The position numbers and the translations under genes are program-made. This document shows positions 1 through 8,846 of a stretch of DNA of 64,000 nt, piece after piece. This DNA comes from Actibacterium sp. XHP0104 (lineage in GTDB: Bacteria; Pseudomonadota; Alphaproteobacteria; Rhodobacterales; Rhodobacteraceae): the NCBI RefSeq assembly GCF_025751515.1, contig NZ_JAOWLE010000007.1, positions 1 through 64,000 of the forward strand, given 5' to 3'. The notes under the pieces were generated by a model. It searched no databases, had not been told where the DNA came from, and saw nothing but the letters and a program-made list of their open reading frames with translations. Positions within the stretch are counted from its first letter, which is position 1. Each line of letters begins with the position of its first letter.

Positions 1-1
1 A

Positions 2-424
2 CAACACAAAGAGGCCCCACAGTGCATTGGGTTATCGCCCACCGGCCCCGGAATCCATCATCCCGATGGAACACAGGACGATCATGCACTAACAATCAAA
101 CTGGACCAGTCAGATGAGGCTGCTCAGGTCGACCCGATTGCCTATGGGCTATCGGTCACAGCCTTCGTTCAGGTGCGCCTGACGCAGCATAACGAACAAA
201 CGGTCAAGACGTTTGAACAACGCATCATGCAGCTAGAGGAAGTGCTGGAGTGTTTCATCCTGACCGGCGGCACGGACTACCTGTTGAAAGTCATGGTGTC
301 GGGCCTGAACGCCTATGAAGACTTTATCCGTAAGCGTCTTCACTTAATCGGCGGCATTGGTTCGATCGATACAAGCTTTGTCTATAGCGTGGTCAAGCAG
401 TCGAACGTTTATCCAAGCGCGTAA
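2..424 (+). pseudogene. Lrp/AsnC family regulator, 3' part, probably decayed
   Basis: The last ~95 codons encode a recognisable AsnC/Lrp ligand-binding domain (AYGLSVTAFVQVRL, then TGGTDYLLKV, LNAYEDFIRKRL and a TS..V..V end). The frame stays open to the left window edge. There a GLSPT motif typical of the end of the Lrp helix-turn-helix appears, but the 29 residues between it and the ligand domain do not look like Lrp. They are about 7 residues longer than usual, and a better match (MEHRTIMH) lies in another frame. I infer one or more indels, so the gene is probably broken, but the start is outside the window. Lrp/AsnC proteins are amino-acid-responsive DNA-binding regulators. No stop interrupts the visible frame, so a divergent intact gene is the alternative. 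Confidence 0.5.
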
Positions 425-652
425 TGTCCCGGTTGAGAGACCTGCCGGGTGTCACGGCGTATCTGACGATGGGCGCATAGGCGAGAGCGGTTGCGTTCTC
501 CCGATCGCGCCCAAGAGCGCCAGTGCCTATCGCCTCCTCGAGGGGCTTGATGGAGCGATGAACAGGACGCGTGGAAGCGTTCATCAATGAGCTTGGTCAA
601 CGGTGACCAATAGCCGCCGAAAGCCAGTTTATTCTATCAAGCTAAGGGATTT
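425..652. other. Intergenic stretch without recognisable gene
   Basis: 228 bases between the Lrp remnant and the tRNA. Short overlapping frames exist on both strands but none resembles a known protein, and all lack a convincing ribosome-binding site. It may hold further remnants of a decayed gene, since the neighbour to the left also looks decayed. Confidence 0.4.
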
Positions 653-728
<76 letters not shown>

Positions 729-818
729 ATCTTTGTGCTGGCGTTCCCGCCTGCCCGGGTGATCTATGGCAGGGCGCGGGGGAGATCAAGAGAAAAAATC
801 CCCCGCCCCAGAAATTAT

Positions 819-1145
819 TCAGTCGTCATCATCCGACGCGACATCGGCGATATCGTCGAGCGAAACGTCGTCGTCATCGTCGTCATCCAACAGGTCATCA
901 TCGAGATCGACATCGTCGTCATCGACCAGCACGTCATCATCATTGTCCAGATCCTTGTCGGCGCTGGGCTGCGATTTCGCGTCCGATTTGTCCGCTACCA
1001 GGGTGCGGGCCTTGCCGATGGCCAGAGCTTCGGCGCTGAAGCTGTGTCCGCAGGACGGGCAGGTCATCGGATCACGTTGCAGGTCGTAAAAACGGGTCGA
1101 GCAGTTCGGGCAAACGCGTTTTACGCCCCATTCTTCCTTGGGCAT
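819..1145 (-). CDS. TIGR02300 family (FYDLN acid domain) protein
   Basis: A 108-residue protein with two parts. Residues 1-45 begin MPKEEWGVKRVCPNC, carry the FYDL signature and two CxxC pairs (CPNC, CPSC) suggesting a zinc ribbon. Residues ~65-108 are almost entirely aspartate with a few Leu/Val. This matches the alphaproteobacterial TIGR02300 family, whose function is unknown. I chose the ATG at 1145 over the ATG at 1151 because the GAAGGGA ribosome-binding site is well spaced from it and family members start MPKEEW. It lies divergent from the YgjP-type gene and next to tRNA-Ala. Confidence 0.9.
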   Translation of the reverse strand: MPKEEWGVKRVCPNCSTRFYDLQRDPMTCPSCGHSFSAEALAIGKARTLVADKSDAKSQPSADKDLDNDDDVLVDDDDVDLDDDLLDDDDDDDVSLDDIADVASDDDD

Positions 1146-1293
1146 GGTCATTCCCTTCGTTCGTCAATGTACGGACAGAGTCGCAGCGAAGTGCCATATG
1201 TGCCGCAAGGTGTCAAAGCCCTTTTTGGTTCAATTCCGACCCTTGCCGGAATTGATGCTGGACGGCCCCAATCGACTGGCTAAACATGGCGGC

Positions 1294-2001
1294 ATGACAC
1301 GCGAAACTCCCTCTGTCGCCGTTTTGCCGGGCGATCCCCGGGTCGAGGTGCAGCTGCGCCGCTCGGGGCGGGCGCGGCGCTATTCGCTGCGGGTGTCGCA
1401 ACTTGATGGCCGGGTGACGCTGACCCTGCCGACGCAGGCGCCGTTGCGCGAGGGGTTGGATTTCCTGAACGAGCGCGCCGAGTGGGTGCGCGGCCATCTT
1501 GAACAGCGCCCCGAGGCGCAGAGCGCCGTGCTGGGGGGCGAGTTGCTGTTCGAAGGCGTGCTGCTGCCCGTGCGCGGCGCGTCGGGCCTGCGGGCACCCC
1601 GGATCGAGGGTGGTGCTTTGCTGGTGCCCGACAATGACGCCCGCGCGTCTGCGCGCATTCAGGCCTTTTTGAAACAGGCGGCGCGTGATCGGTTGGTGGC
1701 GGCCTGTGACCGGCATGCCGCGGCGCTGGGCCGGCGGTATGGGCGGATCACGCTGCGCGACACCCGTTCGCGCTGGGGGTCATGCACGGCGCAGGGCGAT
1801 CTGATGTTTTCCTGGCGGCTGATCATGGCCCCGCCCGTGGTGCTGGATTACGTCGCCGCGCATGAGGTGGCACATCTGATCGAGATGAACCATTCAGCGG
1901 CCTTCTGGGCGCAGGTGGCGCGGGTCTGTCCCGACTATGCGCGCCACCGGGGCTGGCTGCGCGAAAACGGGCGTCAGCTGCACCAGGTGCGGTTTGAGTG
2001 A
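1294..2001 (+). CDS. YgjP-like M48-type metallopeptidase (DUF45)
   Basis: 235 residues. The C-terminal half has the zinc-protease signature HEVAHL (in AAHEVAHLIEMNH), preceded by the family-typical RSRWGSC motif and followed by F.......CPDYARHRGWLRENG. This places it in the YgjP/DUF45 (SprT-like) group, predicted cytoplasmic zinc metallopeptidases of uncertain substrate. Start taken at the ATG at 1294. The open frame extends further left, but that extension has no family similarity and runs toward the divergent TIGR02300 gene. Its stop overlaps a possible GTG start of the GntR gene by 4 bases, suggesting co-transcription. Confidence 0.88.
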   Translation: MTRETPSVAVLPGDPRVEVQLRRSGRARRYSLRVSQLDGRVTLTLPTQAPLREGLDFLNERAEWVRGHLEQRPEAQSAVLGGELLFEGVLLPVRGASGLRAPRIEGGALLVPDNDARASARIQAFLKQAARDRLVAACDRHAAALGRRYGRITLRDTRSRWGSCTAQGDLMFSWRLIMAPPVVLDYVAAHEVAHLIEMNHSAAFWAQVARVCPDYARHRGWLRENGRQLHQVRFE

Positions 2002-2036
2002 TTGACGCAAAGCCATTTCGTGATCACAGTCGCAAC

Positions 2037-2687
2037 ATGAATCCGACGCCCAGATCCCCCGACAGTTCGGCCGTTGCGCATGAGTTCGTCTATCGCACTC
2101 TGCGCACGCGTATCATGCATGGCGAGATGACGCCCGGGTCGGCCCTGACCCTGCGGGGGGTTGGCAGCCAGTTCGGCGTGTCCATGACCCCCGCGCGCGA
2201 GGCCGTGCGGCGCCTGGTGGCCGAGGGCGCGCTGACACTGTCGTCGTCGGGCCGGGTCTCGACGCCCGAGCTGTCGCCGGAGCGGATCGAGGAACTGGCC
2301 GCGCTGCGTGCGCTGCTGGAGCCCGAACTGGCCGCGCGCGCCTTGCCGCGGGCGCATATGGCGCTGATCGACAGGTTGCAGATGATCAATGGCAGCATTG
2401 CCGAGGCCGTCAGCCGCAACGATGCGATCGGTTATATCCGCACCAATCTTGAGTTTCACCGCACGCTGTACCTACGCGCGCAGGCGCCGGCGATGCTGGC
2501 GATGCTGGAAACGGTGTGGTTGCAGCTGGGGCCGACGATGCGGGCGCTTTACGGTCGATCGGGCCGGACAGAGCCGCCGCGCCATCACCTCAACATCCTG
2601 GCCGCGCTCAAGGCCGGGGACGAGCCGTCGCTGCGGCTGTCGGTGCGCACCGATGTGACGCAGGGGCTGCGGCTGCTGATCGGCTGA
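2037..2687 (+). CDS. GntR family transcriptional regulator (FCD type)
   Basis: 216 residues. The N-terminal winged helix (about 15-75: FVYRTLRTRIMHGEMTPGS, then LRGVGSQFGVSMTPAREAVRRL) is a typical GntR DNA-binding domain. The all-helical C-terminal part (ALRALLEPELA ... FHRTLY ... HHLNILAAL) matches the FCD ligand-binding domain of the FadR subfamily, including the metal-binding type histidines. Start is uncertain: ATG 2037 is used, but GTG at 1998, overlapping the stop of the upstream gene, would add 13 residues. Neither has a strong Shine-Dalgarno. The target is unknown. A strong terminator follows at 2801. Confidence 0.88.
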   Translation: MNPTPRSPDSSAVAHEFVYRTLRTRIMHGEMTPGSALTLRGVGSQFGVSMTPAREAVRRLVAEGALTLSSSGRVSTPELSPERIEELAALRALLEPELAARALPRAHMALIDRLQMINGSIAEAVSRNDAIGYIRTNLEFHRTLYLRAQAPAMLAMLETVWLQLGPTMRALYGRSGRTEPPRHHLNILAALKAGDEPSLRLSVRTDVTQGLRLLIG

Positions 2688-2800
2688 TCGAATTTTCAGG
2701 AAAAGCGACGGAAACGGCCCCGCCGGGCGTTAGGGACATGTGACCGGGCTATCCCTTGCCGGTCATCTTTCCCTATGTCTGGCGGCAACTCCAGACGATA

Positions 2801-2834
2801 CGGCCGGGGCGTGTTCCACCCCGGCCGTTTTTTT
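2801..2834 (+). terminator. Rho-independent terminator after GntR gene
   Basis: Perfect 9-bp stem CGGCCGGGG / CCCCGGCCG with a 9-base loop, followed by seven T residues on the plus strand. It separates the GntR unit from lpdA, whose stop codon is immediately to the right. On the minus strand the same hairpin lacks a T tract but could still protect the lpdA transcript end. Confidence 0.85.
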
Positions 2835-2835
2835 A

Positions 2836-4224
2836 TCAGGCGTGGATCGCGCCGTCGCCACAGGCCAGGGCGGCCTCACGCACAGCCTCGCTAAAGGTCG
2901 GGTGGGCGTGGCAGGTCAGGGCGATATCCTGAGCCGAGGCGCCGAATTCCATGGCCACGCAGATCTCGTGGATCATGTCGCCGGCCGCCGGGCCGATGAT
3001 GTGGCAGCCCAGAACGCGGTCGGTCGCGGCATCGACGATCAGCTTGACGAAGCCGTCGCCCTGGAACACGGCCTTGGCGCGGCCATTGCCCATGAAGCTG
3101 AACTTGCCAACCTTGTAGGCGCGGCCTTCGGCCTTGAGCTGCTCTTCGGTCTTGCCGACCGAGGCGACCTCGGGGGCGGTGTAGATCACGCCGGGGATCA
3201 CGTCATAGTTCACGTGGCCATGCTTGCCGGCCAGAACCTCGGCGACGGCCATGCCTTCGTCTTCGGCCTTGTGGGCCAGCATCGGGCCGACAACCGCGTC
3301 ACCGATGGCATAGATGCCTTTGACATTGGTCGCCCAATGCGCGTCGATCTTGACCTGGCCGCGCTGTTCCATTGCCACGCCCAGGGCCTCGAGGCCCAGA
3401 CCGTCGGTATAGGGTTTGCGGCCGGTGGCAACCAGCACCACGTCGGCATCCAGCGAATGCTCGCTGTCGTCCTTGCGCAGCTTGTAGTTCACCTTGGCCT
3501 TGGTCTTGGTGGTTTCCACGTTCTGCACGGCGGCGCCCAGGATGAAATCGAGGCCCTGCTTTTTCAGCAGCTTCTGGAAGCTGCGCGCCACTTCGGCATC
3601 CATGCCGGGGGTGATGTTGTCGAGGAATTCGACCACGGTCACCTCGGCGCCCAGACGCGCATAGACCGAGCCCATTTCCAGGCCGATAACACCGGCGCCG
3701 ATGACGACCATCTTTTTCGGAATCTTGGGCAGTTCCAGCGCACCCGTCGAGGTGACGACGATTTTCTCGTCCACATCAACGCCCGGCAGCGAGGCCGATT
3801 CCGACCCGGTGGCGATGACGATGTTCTTGGCGGTGTGCACTTCGTCGCCGACCTGGACCTTGCCGGCCGCGGGGATCGAGCCCCAGCCTTTCAGCCAGTC
3901 GACCTTGTTCTTTTTGAACAGGAATTCGATGCCCTTGGTGTTCTGGCCGATCACGTCGTCCTTGTAGGCGATCATCTTTTCCCAATCGACCTTCACCTTG
4001 CCGGCGTTCAGGCCCATCTTTTCGAAATTGTGCTCGGCCTCGTGCAGGCTGTGCGACGCGTGCAGCAGCGCCTTGGACGGGATGCAGCCCACGTTCAGGC
4101 AGGTGCCGCCCAGGGTTTCGCGCCCCTCGACGCAGGCGGTTTTCAGGCCCAGCTGGGCGCAGCGGATCGCGCAGACATAGCCGCCGGGGCCGCCGCCGAT
4201 CACGATGACATCATAGTCAGCCAT
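2836..4224 (-). CDS. lpdA: Dihydrolipoyl dehydrogenase (E3)
   Basis: 462 residues, normal for E3. It reoxidises the dihydrolipoyl groups of the 2-oxoglutarate dehydrogenase complex using FAD and NAD+. Visible motifs: FAD-binding GGGPGG at 10-15, redox-active disulfide GTCLNVGC (Cys42/Cys47), NAD-binding [17 protein letters not shown] in the middle, FAD motif [17 protein letters not shown], and the catalytic dimer-interface HPTFSE near the C-terminus (His441/Glu446). It is the last gene of the sucA-sucB-lpdA unit, which suggests it serves the 2-oxoglutarate complex. ATG at 4224 is preceded by AGGAG. Confidence 0.97.
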   Translation of the reverse strand: MADYDVIVIGGGPGGYVCAIRCAQLGLKTACVEGRETLGGTCLNVGCIPSKALLHASHSLHEAEHNFEKMGLNAGKVKVDWEKMIAYKDDVIGQNTKGIEFLFKKNKVDWLKGWGSIPAAGKVQVGDEVHTAKNIVIATGSESASLPGVDVDEKIVVTSTGALELPKIPKKMVVIGAGVIGLEMGSVYARLGAEVTVVEFLDNITPGMDAEVARSFQKLLKKQGLDFILGAAVQNVETTKTKAKVNYKLRKDDSEHSLDADVVLVATGRKPYTDGLGLEALGVAMEQRGQVKIDAHWATNVKGIYAIGDAVVGPMLAHKAEDEGMAVAEVLAGKHGHVNYDVIPGVIYTAPEVASVGKTEEQLKAEGRAYKVGKFSFMGNGRAKAVFQGDGFVKLIVDAATDRVLGCHIIGPAAGDMIHEICVAMEFGASAQDIALTCHAHPTFSEAVREAALACGDGAIHA

Positions 4225-4308
4225 TTATCTCTCCTGTGTGCCCCTTGGGTGGGGCGTAAAGAATGGGGCGAGCCTCGGCCCGCCCCGTCGTTATGTGTCG
4301 GTCAGATC

Positions 4309-5805
4309 TTACAGATCCATCAGCAGGCGGCGGGGATCTTCCATCGCCTCTTTGACGCGAACCAGGAAGGTCACGGCGCCTTTGCCGTCGACGATGCGGT
4401 GATCGTAGGACAGGGCCAGGTACATCATCGGGCGGATCTTGATCTCGCCGTTGATGACCATGGGGCGGTCCTGGATCTTGTGCATGCCCAGAATACCCGA
4501 CTGCGGGGGGTTCAGAATGGGCGAGGACATCAGCGAGCCGTAGACACCACCGTTCGAGATGGTGAAGGTGCCGCCCTGCATCTCGGCCATCGACAGCTTG
4601 CCGTCGCGGGCGCGGCGGCCTTTCTCGGCGATGGCTTTCTCGATCTCGGCGAACGACATCTTGTCGGCGTCACGGATGACCGGAACCACCAGGCCCTGCG
4701 GGGTGCCGGCAGCGATGCCCATGTGCACATAGTTCTTGTACACGATGTCGGTGCCGTCGATCTCGGCGTTGACTTCGGGGATCTCTTTCAGCGCGTGGCA
4801 GCAGGCCTTGGTGAAGAAGGACATAAAGCCCAGGCGGACGCCGTGTTTCTTCTCGAACAGGTCCTTGTATTGCGAACGCAGTTCCATGGCCGCAGTCATG
4901 TCCACCTCGTTATAGGTGGTCAGGATGGCCGCGCTGTTCTGAGCATCCTTCAGGCGCTTGGCGATGGTCTGGCGCAGGCGGGTCATCTTGACGCGTTCCT
5001 CGCGGGCGGCGTCATCGGCGGCCACGGGGGCGCGCGGCGCGGCGGCCGGGGCAGGGGCGGCAGCCGGGGCGAGAGCGGCTTTCAGCACGTCCTCTTTCAT
5101 GATGCGGCCATCGCGGCCCGAGCCCTGCACATTGGCGGCGGCGATGCCTTTTTCCGCCATCAGCTTGTTGGCCGAGGGGGCGTTTTCGACATCCTTGCCG
5201 CCTGCGGGGGCAGCAGCAGCCGGGGCTGCGGCGGGGGCGGCGGCAACAGCGGCGCCGGCGCCCGAGGCGATGACGGCCAGCTTGGCGGTGGCGTCAACCG
5301 TGGAGCCCTCGGGGGCGACGATCTCGGCCAGGACACCGGCGGCGGGGGCCGGAACCTCGACCGACACCTTGTCGGTTTCCAGTTCGCACAGCATTTCATC
5401 CTGAGCGACAGTGTCGCCGACCTTCTTGAACCAGGTCGAAACGGTGGCCTCGGTGACGCTTTCGCCCAGGGTGGGCACCATCACGTCAACGCTGGCACCG
5501 CCTGCGCTGGCGGCGGGGGCGGCAGCAGCGGCAGGCGCGGCGGCCGGGGCCGATGCAGCGGCAGCGCCGCCTTCGGCGATGGTGGCCAGCAGGGCGTCGA
5601 CACCTACGGTATCGCCCTCGGCGGCGATGATGTCGCCCAGGGTGCCGGCGACCGGCGAGGGAACCTCGACGGTGACCTTATCGGTTTCCAGTTCGCACAG
5701 CATCTCATCAACTGCGACGGCATCGCCGGGTTTCTTGAACCAGGTTGCGACGGTGGCTTCGGTTACGCTTTCGCCCAGGGTCGGGACGCGGACTTCGGTG
5801 GTCAT
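4309..5805 (-). CDS. sucB: 2-oxoglutarate dehydrogenase E2, dihydrolipoyl succinyltransferase (two lipoyl domains)
   Basis: 498 residues. Transfers succinyl from E1 to CoA. Domains in order: lipoyl domain 1 (residues ~3-78, lipoyl-lysine Lys43 in ELETDK), Ala/Pro linker, lipoyl domain 2 (~105-181, Lys146 in ELETDK), Ala/Pro linker, peripheral subunit-binding domain ([11 protein letters not shown]...[14 protein letters not shown]), and the catalytic acyltransferase domain ending with [12 protein letters not shown] (HRxxDG). E. coli SucB has one lipoyl domain; the tandem pair here is a duplication. Start ATG 5805 is chosen because GAAGGG sits at ideal spacing; the frame could also begin at TTG 5811. 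It lies directly behind sucA. Confidence 0.96.
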   Translation of the reverse strand: MTTEVRVPTLGESVTEATVATWFKKPGDAVAVDEMLCELETDKVTVEVPSPVAGTLGDIIAAEGDTVGVDALLATIAEGGAAAASAPAAAPAAAAAPAASAGGASVDVMVPTLGESVTEATVSTWFKKVGDTVAQDEMLCELETDKVSVEVPAPAAGVLAEIVAPEGSTVDATAKLAVIASGAGAAVAAAPAAAPAAAAPAGGKDVENAPSANKLMAEKGIAAANVQGSGRDGRIMKEDVLKAALAPAAAPAPAAAPRAPVAADDAAREERVKMTRLRQTIAKRLKDAQNSAAILTTYNEVDMTAAMELRSQYKDLFEKKHGVRLGFMSFFTKACCHALKEIPEVNAEIDGTDIVYKNYVHMGIAAGTPQGLVVPVIRDADKMSFAEIEKAIAEKGRRARDGKLSMAEMQGGTFTISNGGVYGSLMSSPILNPPQSGILGMHKIQDRPMVINGEIKIRPMMYLALSYDHRIVDGKGAVTFLVRVKEAMEDPRRLLMDL

Positions 5806-5811
5806 GTTCAA

Positions 5812-8772
5812 TTACCCTTCAATGGTCAGCGCATCATTCACGAGCGCAGTTTGTTGTGCTTTGTGCTGGCTGGCGAGGCCCGTCGCGGGCGAAGCCGAGG
5901 CGTTGCGGCCCGCATAGCGGGGACGCGAATGCTTGGCACCGATACGGGTCAGAACCCATTCGATGTTCGGCTCGATGAAGGTCCAGGCACCCTGGTTCTT
6001 GGGTTCTTCCTGGCACCACACCATTTCCGCCTGCGGGAAACGTCCCAGTTCCTTGGCCATCGAGATGGCCGGGAACGGATAGAACTGTTCCACGCGCAGC
6101 AGGTAGATGTCGTCGATCCCGCGGGCGTCGCGTTCTTCGAGCAGGTCGTAATAGACCTTGCCCGAGCACATGACGACGCGCTTGATCTTGTCATCTGCCA
6201 CCAGCTTGGTGTCGGAATTGCCGTGTTCGGCGTCATCCCAAAGCACCCGATGGAAGGAGGAGCCGGTGGTAAAGTCTTCGGTGTTGGAAACGCACATCTT
6301 GTGACGCAGCAGCGACTTGGGCGTCATCAGCACAAGCGGCTTGCGGAAGCTGCGGTGCAGCTGACGGCGCAGGATGTGGAAATAGTTCGCAGGCGTCGAA
6401 CAGTTCGCCACGATCCAGTTGTCCTCGGCGCAAAGCTGCAGGAACCGTTCCAGGCGGGCCGAGCTGTGCTCGGGGCCCTGGCCCTCAAAGCCGTGCGGCA
6501 GCAGCATCACCAGGCCCGACATCCGCAGCCATTTGCGTTCGCCCGAGTTGATGAACTGGTCGAACATGATCTGCGCGCCGTTGGCAAAGTCGCCGAACTG
6601 GGCTTCCCACATCACCAGCGCGTTGGGTTCGGACAGCGAATAGCCGTATTCAAAGCCCAGCACCGCGTATTCCGACAGCATCGAGTCGATGACCTCGTAA
6701 TTGGCCTGACCGTCGCGGATGTGGTTCAGCGGATAGTAACGCTCTTCGGTTTCCTGGTTCACCAGGCCCGAATGGCGCTGCGAGAAGGTGCCGCGGGTGG
6801 CGTCCTGGCCGGCCAGGCGCACCGGATAGCCCTCGGTCAGCAGCGAGCCAAAGGCCAGCGCCTCGGCGGTGGCCCAGTCAAAGCCCTTGCCGGTGGTGAA
6901 CATCTCTTGCTTGGTTTCCAAGAGACGGCCCACGGTCTTGTGCAGGGCAAAGTCGTTGGGCGCCGTGGTCAGGGCCTTGCCGACCTCTTCCATGGTCTCG
7001 GGTTTGATCGAGGTGTCGCCGCGCTGGTAATCCTCGCCCTCGCGGTTGAGGTGGGCCCAGCGGCCATCCAGCCAGTCGGCCTTGTTGGGCTTGTATTCCT
7101 TGCCGGCCTCGAACTCTTCGTTGAGGTAGGCCTGGAACGCGGCCTTCATGTCTTCGATTTCACCTTCCGGGATCAGACCATCGGCCACCAGGCGCTCGGT
7201 ATAGAGCTGCAGAGTGGTTTTGTGGGTCTTGATCTTCTTGTACATCAACGGGTTGGTGAACATCGGCTCGTCGCCTTCGTTGTGACCGAAGCGGCGATAG
7301 CAGAAGATGTCGAGAACCACGTCCTTGTGGAATTTCTGGCGGAACTCGGTGGCGACGCGTGCAGCATGCACCACGGCCTCGGGGTCATCGCCATTGACGT
7401 GGAAGATCGGCGCCTCGACGACCAGCGCGTTGTCGGTCGGGTAGGGCGAGCTGCGCGAGAAGTGCGGAGCGGTGGTAAAGCCGATCTGGTTGTTCACCAC
7501 GATGTGGATCGTGCCGCCGGTCTTGTGACCGCGCAGGCCCGACAGGGCGAAACATTCGGCCACGACGCCCTGGCCCGCAAAGGCTGCATCGCCGTGCAGC
7601 AGGATCGGGATCACGGTGTGGCGGATCGGATCCTTGTTCTGGTCGGTCTTGGCGCGGCATTTGCCCAGCACGACCGGGTTTACCGCCTCAAGGTGCGAGG
7701 GGTTGGCGGTCAGCGACAGGTGCACCCTGTTGCCGTCGAACTCGCGGTCCGAGCTGGCGCCCAGGTGGTATTTCACGTCGCCCGACCCATCGACATCCTC
7801 GGGCTTGAAGCTGCCGCCCTGGAATTCGTTGAAGATGGCGCGGTAGGGCTTGGCCATCACGTTGGCCAGCACCGACAGGCGGCCGCGGTGCGGCATGCCG
7901 ATCACGATTTCCTTTACGCCCAGGCTGCCACCGCGCTTGATGATCTGTTCCATCGCCGGGATCAGGCTTTCACCGCCGTCCAGGCCGAAACGCTTGGTGC
8001 CCATGTATTTGACATGCAGGAACTTCTCGAAACCTTCGGCCTCGACCAGCTTGTTCAGGATCGCTTTGCGGCCCTCGCGGGTAAAGGCGATTTCCTTGCC
8101 GTAACCCTCGATGCGCTCTTTCAGCCAGCTGGCCTGCTCGGGGTCGGAGATGTGCATGTATTGCAGGGCGAAGGTGCCGCAATAGGTGCGTTTCACGATG
8201 TCCAGGATCTGGCGCAGAGAAGCGATCTGCAGGCCCAGAACATTGTCGATAAAGATCGGGCGATCCATGTCGGCATCGGTGAAACCGTAGGATTTGGGAT
8301 CCAGCTCGGGGTGGGCATTGCCGTCGCGCATGCCCAGCGGGTCGAGATCGGCCACCAGGTGGCCGCGGATGCGGTAGGCGCGGATGATCATCAGGGCGCG
8401 GATCGAATCCAGCACGGCGCGCTTGATCTGGTCGTCGGACACCTCGATGCCCTTTTCGGCGGCCTTGGCGGCAATCTTCTTGCCGGCGCCCTTGGCCTCG
8501 ACCGCGGGCGCGGCCCATTGGCCATCCAGCGCGGCGGTCAGATCGTCATTGGGCACGGGCGGCCAGTCGGCGCGTTGCCATGACGGGCCGGCGGCCTCGG
8601 CCTTGACGTCCATATCGGCGTCGCCAAGTGCAGAGAAGAATTGCTGCCATGCCGCGTCGACCGCATTCGGGTCATTGGCATAGCGGGCATAAAGCTGTTC
8701 CACATACTCGGCGTTGTGGCCTTGTAGGAACGATGATGCATGAAAAAGATCGTTGGGGGTCTGGTCGTTCAT
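5812..8772 (-). CDS. sucA: 2-oxoglutarate dehydrogenase E1 component
   Basis: 986 residues, typical for the thiamine-diphosphate-dependent E1 that decarboxylates 2-oxoglutarate and succinylates the lipoyl group of SucB. The N-terminal segment has the alphaproteobacterial OGDH start (SFLQGHNAEYVEQLYARY). The central part has FHVNGDDPEAVVHAARVATEF and DIFCYRRFGHNEGDEP for ThDP/Mg binding. The C-terminal transketolase-like part has SQRHSGLVNQET and LPHGFEGQGPEHSSARLERFLQL (ending in the usual CQEEPKNQGAW region). The sucB start lies only a few bases beyond its stop, so translation is probably coupled. Confidence 0.98.
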   Translation of the reverse strand: MNDQTPNDLFHASSFLQGHNAEYVEQLYARYANDPNAVDAAWQQFFSALGDADMDVKAEAAGPSWQRADWPPVPNDDLTAALDGQWAAPAVEAKGAGKKIAAKAAEKGIEVSDDQIKRAVLDSIRALMIIRAYRIRGHLVADLDPLGMRDGNAHPELDPKSYGFTDADMDRPIFIDNVLGLQIASLRQILDIVKRTYCGTFALQYMHISDPEQASWLKERIEGYGKEIAFTREGRKAILNKLVEAEGFEKFLHVKYMGTKRFGLDGGESLIPAMEQIIKRGGSLGVKEIVIGMPHRGRLSVLANVMAKPYRAIFNEFQGGSFKPEDVDGSGDVKYHLGASSDREFDGNRVHLSLTANPSHLEAVNPVVLGKCRAKTDQNKDPIRHTVIPILLHGDAAFAGQGVVAECFALSGLRGHKTGGTIHIVVNNQIGFTTAPHFSRSSPYPTDNALVVEAPIFHVNGDDPEAVVHAARVATEFRQKFHKDVVLDIFCYRRFGHNEGDEPMFTNPLMYKKIKTHKTTLQLYTERLVADGLIPEGEIEDMKAAFQAYLNEEFEAGKEYKPNKADWLDGRWAHLNREGEDYQRGDTSIKPETMEEVGKALTTAPNDFALHKTVGRLLETKQEMFTTGKGFDWATAEALAFGSLLTEGYPVRLAGQDATRGTFSQRHSGLVNQETEERYYPLNHIRDGQANYEVIDSMLSEYAVLGFEYGYSLSEPNALVMWEAQFGDFANGAQIMFDQFINSGERKWLRMSGLVMLLPHGFEGQGPEHSSARLERFLQLCAEDNWIVANCSTPANYFHILRRQLHRSFRKPLVLMTPKSLLRHKMCVSNTEDFTTGSSFHRVLWDDAEHGNSDTKLVADDKIKRVVMCSGKVYYDLLEERDARGIDDIYLLRVEQFYPFPAISMAKELGRFPQAEMVWCQEEPKNQGAWTFIEPNIEWVLTRIGAKHSRPRYAGRNASASPATGLASQHKAQQTALVNDALTIEG

Positions 8773-8846
8773 TTGTTGTTCCCTGACAGGGGTGGGGTCG
8801 CTTCTTGTTCTTTCGATCCCGGTGCGCGGACACGACCGGGAAGGGG

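Noticed and set aside
766-1089. Serine-rich plus-strand frame
   Set aside because: The poly-serine is the reverse reading of the GAC/GAT repeats that encode the Asp tail of the TIGR02300 protein.
4265-4286. GGGGCG/CGCCCC hairpin between sucB and lpdA as a terminator
   Set aside because: No T tract on either strand and lpdA follows on the same strand; more likely an intercistronic stability hairpin.
5000-5580. GCC/GCG-rich repeats in sucB as a tandem repeat locus
   Set aside because: They encode the normal Ala/Pro interdomain linkers of an E2 protein.
2740-8583. 1,947-codon open frame on the plus strand
   Set aside because: It lies exactly antisense to lpdA, sucB and sucA, contains repetitive Gly/His/Asp/Val-rich sequence produced by reading G/C-ending codons backwards, and matches no family. 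A GC-bias shadow.
8819-8841. CCCGGT/ACCGGG hairpin between the sulfotransferase-like gene and sucA as a terminator
   Set aside because: Only 6 bp with no T tract; it would not stop transcription efficiently.
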